Origin: Amblyornis subalaris
Lineage: Eukaryota; Chordata; Aves; Passeriformes; Ptilonorhynchidae
Length of the DNA stretch: 64,000 nt
NCBI GenBank assembly: GCA_018881555.1
Contig: JACAXG010000032.1
Location: forward strand, 3,236,837-3,300,836
Direction: 5' to 3'
Position 1 is the first letter of the stretch, and each line of letters opens with the position of its first letter. The notes beneath the pieces are model-generated. The model was not told the DNA's origin and made no database searches. It worked only from the letters and a program-made list of their open reading frames with translations. This document shows, in pieces, positions 60,016-64,000 of the stretch. Both the position numbers and the translations under genes were made by a program.

Positions 60016-63000
60016 GACCCGTTCCGCCATATAATGCTGGTGATCTCTAGGCGTGCGGCTGAGGATGGAGTAACACATCCCATGCAGTAAGCAGCGCTTC
60101 GTACGTGCTCCCTTGACTTGTTTTGTCATGGAGGAGACTTCACAAAACGAGTCCTAAGCGATGTCTCCTTTTCCAGAAAATAACGGAGGTGATGCTATCT
60201 GTAGTGTTTTGTGTGTGTGCCAGCACTTGTTCCTATGAAGCATCTCTCGGAGCTGAGTGATGCTTGTTATCTTGGTGGCATGTTATAAAACAAGGAATGA
60301 AGGAAAAGTCTGTGACCTGAAGGGCCTGTAAATAGGAAAAGAGGAAAATAAGGTTGTAAATTCTTAGAAGTGAGATGAGATTTTTTTAAGTGGAAAGAAG
60401 CATCTTTTAGTAGAGGAGCTATTGGTTTGGAAAAGCAGGGAGTCTCGCGGGCTGACACCCTCCTCCGGGAATCCGCTGTCTGTCAGGTTTGCTCTCAGAA
60501 CTGGTCCCGGGGCATCATCGCTGTCAGCACCCACCTTCCAGCCTGTATTTACTACACAAGAGAAGAGATGCGTGTGCCAGACAGGGTGAGCAGCAGGTTC
60601 AGGAAAGAAATGCTGGTGTGGAAATGTATGGTGAAAGAAATTAAGATAATGATGAAGGGCTATTTGAGGCATGACAGTTGTTGACAGCATTCTTACTGGT
60701 AAGTTTTTTGTTGTGTTGCAAAAATGATGAAACAGCTTCTTTTCTTGCAACTTAACTATGATGTTAAAGCCTTGAATGGCTTGGATGAGCAGACCCTTTT
60801 TTTTTTCAGGTGTTACATACTCCTGGCCCTCTGGGACTTTATGATGCCTGGTGAAGGCCTGAGAGTCCGTCCACATGGGCCTGGGACAGAATCTGGATAT
60901 GAATCTGTATTCTGTATGTCACAGAGACTAGAAGCCTTCAATTATTAATTGGGATTATTGCAGTTTACTATTTTCTTGTGGTACTTGCTTATGATGTCAG
61001 TGAGGAAAGTGGTCAGACATTTACAGACCGGAGTAAGCGACAGCACTAACACTTAATACTTTCCGTCATGGAGTTACTACAAGGATTGTATCAAAGCAAT
61101 CAAAGTCAGGGATTTTTTGTGAATCTTAGACNCTAAGCAGATGCCTGTGAAAAAGGCACGCATGTATAATTTTACTTTACCTAGTCCCACTCAGCTTACA
61201 ACAAAGTGCAGTCCAGGAACTTTCTGGAACAGATGTGCTGGAGTCTTAAAGATCCACTGTGGATTTCTCCATCAACTCATCCTTGTCTTTGACCCCCAGT
61301 GTAGCTCTAGCCTTCCAAACGTCCAGCCTCAAGTAGTTCTGTGGATCAAAAATCCACTAACTCACTAACCTCTGTTGGTTTTCAACACACTTTCTGCTAC
61401 TTCTATTTACTATTTCCTACTTTTTAAATTAGAATAGACACTGATGGGTTATTACCTCTTTATCAGCTTCATTTGATTCACAAGGACAATTACAATAAAT
61501 TGTGGATGGGTAATGGTAAAACGAAATTTCCAATATGACTGCCAAGCCAAAGAACTTACCAGTAAATTTGACAAGGTTTACTCTAAAGCTTCCTAATTGC
61601 ACTGTTTTCAATGTTGTTTTTTTGATTGACAGCTTTTATTTCTTTTAAATTACACTTTTTTTTCCATTCTTGTGGTTTATTATAATGAGGACACCTTGTC
61701 TGGAAAAGGGGATGGTTCCTGTTTTGGATGATGTCTAGGTTATTTTTACTAAGTATTAGAAACAAAATTTCAAGGTTTCAGCTTTAGTGGTGCTGTGCAT
61801 GCATTTGTATAGAAAACATGTTTGCAGGATGTGAAGCACAGGTAGTTTTCACTTAAATCAGGCATGCTCTTAATAGCTATATGACTGTGGTTTTGCTGCT
61901 TTTGACAAACCACTGTGTAACACTGTAAATTCTCAGTGAAATGTTTCATAAAATTGAATTCCAGCTTACATGTTGAATGATGACATTAAGGTTTGGAATG
62001 ATCCAGTAAGGTTTGTAAACAGGTTATACTGGTGGAAGTAAATTATTCCGATAAAAGTATATTCATAATAGGAAAAAAAATGTAATATGTAAAGGTCTGA
62101 GTTTAAAGACTTAAATATGAAAAAAATCTGAGTTTTCACACCAAATACAAGCCTGAGTACGTAGTCACTGGTGAAATGAATGAGAGAACTGTTTGTTTAC
62201 CTCGCTGGGGTTGCACAACCTCCTCACTTACTGTGTAACAGTGCCTTGTTACCATATCTTAGGTAATCCTGATGTGCTAGAAAACATCTAACCAGAGATG
62301 CTACAACTTCAAGTTTGACAGGGTTTCTTTCATCATTCCTTGTGTCTTTCCATGGTATCCTTGTTTTCCCCTGCTGCTGCCAGTAACCATGTTCTTCATT
62401 TGGTTCTTTCCTTTTTCCATCTCATCTCCTGCTTCCGTTTAGATTCTGTTTCCATTGTCCTTTGTTTAGACCAATTCTTTACTCAAATGTTTTATTTCTT
62501 TTTTAAAAAACCCACTTGGGATACAAACATTTTGCAGAAGTCTGACTCCTCAAATTTTACCTCCCGGAACAAATGGTAGCACCCATTGGGAATAAATATC
62601 ATATGATAAGTGGATTCTTATTTGCACCTGTGATGAGCACAGGCTTTGTTCATGTACATATCTGTACGTAGTCGTGGGTTGTCAGGGTTATCTTGATGGG
62701 AGGAGCTGGGCCCTTGTGCAAAATGCTGTAATAGAGCAACTTCAAGGGTTACTGGTGTGGTGAGGAGCAAGCAACAGTTTTCCCAGCATGGTGAGTTGGC
62801 TTGGATCCTCTTGTGACTGGAACTGCAGGGTTGTATGTCAGAGCACTGGCATGTGCAGGCCTTCCTGCAGCACTGGTTCTGGCAGAAACCTTTTGGTTAC
62901 TGCACCATTCTGTCCAGCCTGGCTTTTCAGCTCCCTGTCCTGTCCCCCTGATCAGCAGAATGGGGAACATCACCTGTGCTCCTTACTGGGAAGGACTTGG

Positions 63001-64000
63001 ACTCCGGGCCTCGTATCACTCCTGTAGACAATTACATTTGCTGTACTCGGAAAGGGATCTGTTGCTACCTGGTGTTATTCATGTCTCCTGTTCTTTGATT
63101 CTCCTGTTTGATTTCCTTTATACTTTGCACAGAGCTCCATAGGTGTGCTTCTGTTTGTTTTCATGTCTCTGCTTGTCTCTGTTTAGGTGGGTAGATGAGT
63201 ATCAGACTGTACAGCTGCTGCAGGAAACAGGAGGAGGTGGTAAGCAGCAAACACAGGTTGAGGATTACTGGAGAATGCAGCTGTGACCAGTAGGTTGGTC
63301 TACTGTGAGTAGATGGGACTTTGACTGATTATTTTATGTCCTTGTTAGAAAGCAGGAAAACCAGCAACGTCTGGAGAGCTAAGCTGAAGGTGAGATAAAC
63401 AGTTGATGTAAGAACACATGCAAGTTGAAATAATAAAATGAGAAGAAAAGTGTTTTTAATTCAGAGCATACTTTAGGTTAAAGGAGAATAACTAACATGG
63501 AAATATGGAAGAAACAAAGAAATAAGGGATAGTTCCATAGGGAGATTTATGCTCAAGTGCACAGGAAAGGATGGGGGAAGATGAATCAAGGGTTCAAGGG
63601 CAGTGTGATGCTAATTGTGTTTGTGTACTTTTTTTAAAATTAAATTTGATGTCTGCTTCTTGCTGGTATTCATTATGCTCTTTGAGCTTTCTATTACTTG
63701 ACAAGGCAAAAAAAAGAATAGTGGTCTCCATGGAGTAGTGAATCTTATTTTGATAGGAGGTGGAAAAGGAGTTATTGAATATAAGATGAAATAGCAATTG
63801 CTTTTTACTGCTTTTTCCTGTTATTTCTATTACTGAAAGATGGAAGTTTCTTCATATGCTTAACTTCTGGGTGCTGAGGTTTAAGTGAATATATAGGTTG
63901 CCATTACTTTAAATTATTGCATTTTTATGTTTCATTGAATGGTGTGCAGATTACCTGTATGACTTAAACAGTTGTCCAGTAGAAATGTGGGGCTTGTAGT
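60016..64000 (+). other. Probable first intron or downstream flank, no exon confirmed
   Basis: The sequence returns to AT-rich composition. A good acceptor-like site (a T-run then CAG, ending 60809) is present, but no matching donor follows at a sensible distance and the open frame over it has no recognised domain. A more GC-rich patch at about 60430-60590 ends in AGG|GTGAGC, another donor-like site. The - strand 170-codon frame at 60364-60876 has no recognisable domain. No repeats are recognised. The direction is inferred from the donor in the CpG island. Confidence 0.4.

Noticed and set aside
59510..60083. Long open frames on both strands (145, 166 and 162 codons)
   Set aside because: They fall in a CpG island where stop codons are rare, cross a strong splice donor, overlap each other on both strands, and have Ala/Arg/Pro/Gly-rich low-complexity composition.
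60364..60876. 170-codon open frame on the - strand
   Set aside because: No recognisable domain or signal; its direction opposes the donor in the CpG island and it overlaps + strand frames of similar quality.
60798..60948. Exon beginning after the acceptor-like T-run/CAG ending at 60809
   Set aside because: The acceptor is good, but no donor of comparable quality follows and the translation has no family similarity.
1..64000. CRISPR array, tRNA, rRNA, operon or prophage structures
   Set aside because: No regularly spaced repeats, tRNA-like cloverleaf, rRNA text or co-directional gene runs were seen; composition and repeats are those of a bird genome.
1..64000. Retroviral gag, pol or env genes linked to the LTRs
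   Set aside because: All three LTR loci are solo; no open frame or decayed text with retroviral protein motifs was recognised near them.

Overview
This window looks like gene-poor nuclear DNA from a bird. The evidence is the dominance of CR1 LINE copies, several with the diagnostic 3' end made of ATTCTATG/ATTCTGTG octamers, and solo endogenous-retrovirus LTRs of the TGTCCTGG... type that I recall as common in Neoaves (a songbird is plausible but not proven). There are no bacterial or viral gene clusters, operons, tRNA or rRNA genes. Scattered single N positions look like unresolved assembly bases. I found no complete protein-coding gene. The longest open frames are CR1 remnants, frames antisense to CR1, or stop-poor frames in a GC-rich CpG island.

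Layout. 1-3.3 kb is AT-rich unique sequence. 3.34-4.79 kb holds a + strand LTR interrupted by a second LTR on the - strand; the inner one has a perfect 6-bp target-site duplication. 4.8-12.9 kb is mostly unique, with an unclassified C/T-rich segment (7.56-8.11 kb) and short tandem repeats near 11.4-11.6 kb. CR1 copies follow at 12.9, 20.1 and 22.2 kb, with a 29-bp-arm inverted repeat at 19.15-19.41 kb. A - strand solo LTR lies at 23.97-24.53 kb and a GGGGAA repeat at 26.5 kb. From 26.6 to 38.6 kb the sequence is almost free of young repeats, with two short hairpins and a CpG-rich island of sequence at 31.75-31.95 kb that may be regulatory.

At 38.6-39.5 kb a - strand CR1 joins an ORF1 esterase remnant to an ORF2 linker/RT-start remnant, with the stretch between them missing. 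At 40.6-41.25 kb a second LTR of the 24-kb family is split by a CR1 tail. Further CR1 pieces lie at 41.4, 42.8, 43.8, 50.6 and 51.4-52.35 kb, then at 55.6 (old), 57.2, 58.4 (-) and 58.7-59.36 kb (+).

The right end carries the only convincing gene-related signal: a CpG island at about 59.5-60.0 kb with GC boxes, an E-box, a YY1-type site and a strong splice donor at 59,845/59,846. I read it as a promoter and probably non-coding first exon of a gene running rightwards, with 60-64 kb as its first intron. The gene cannot be named from this window.
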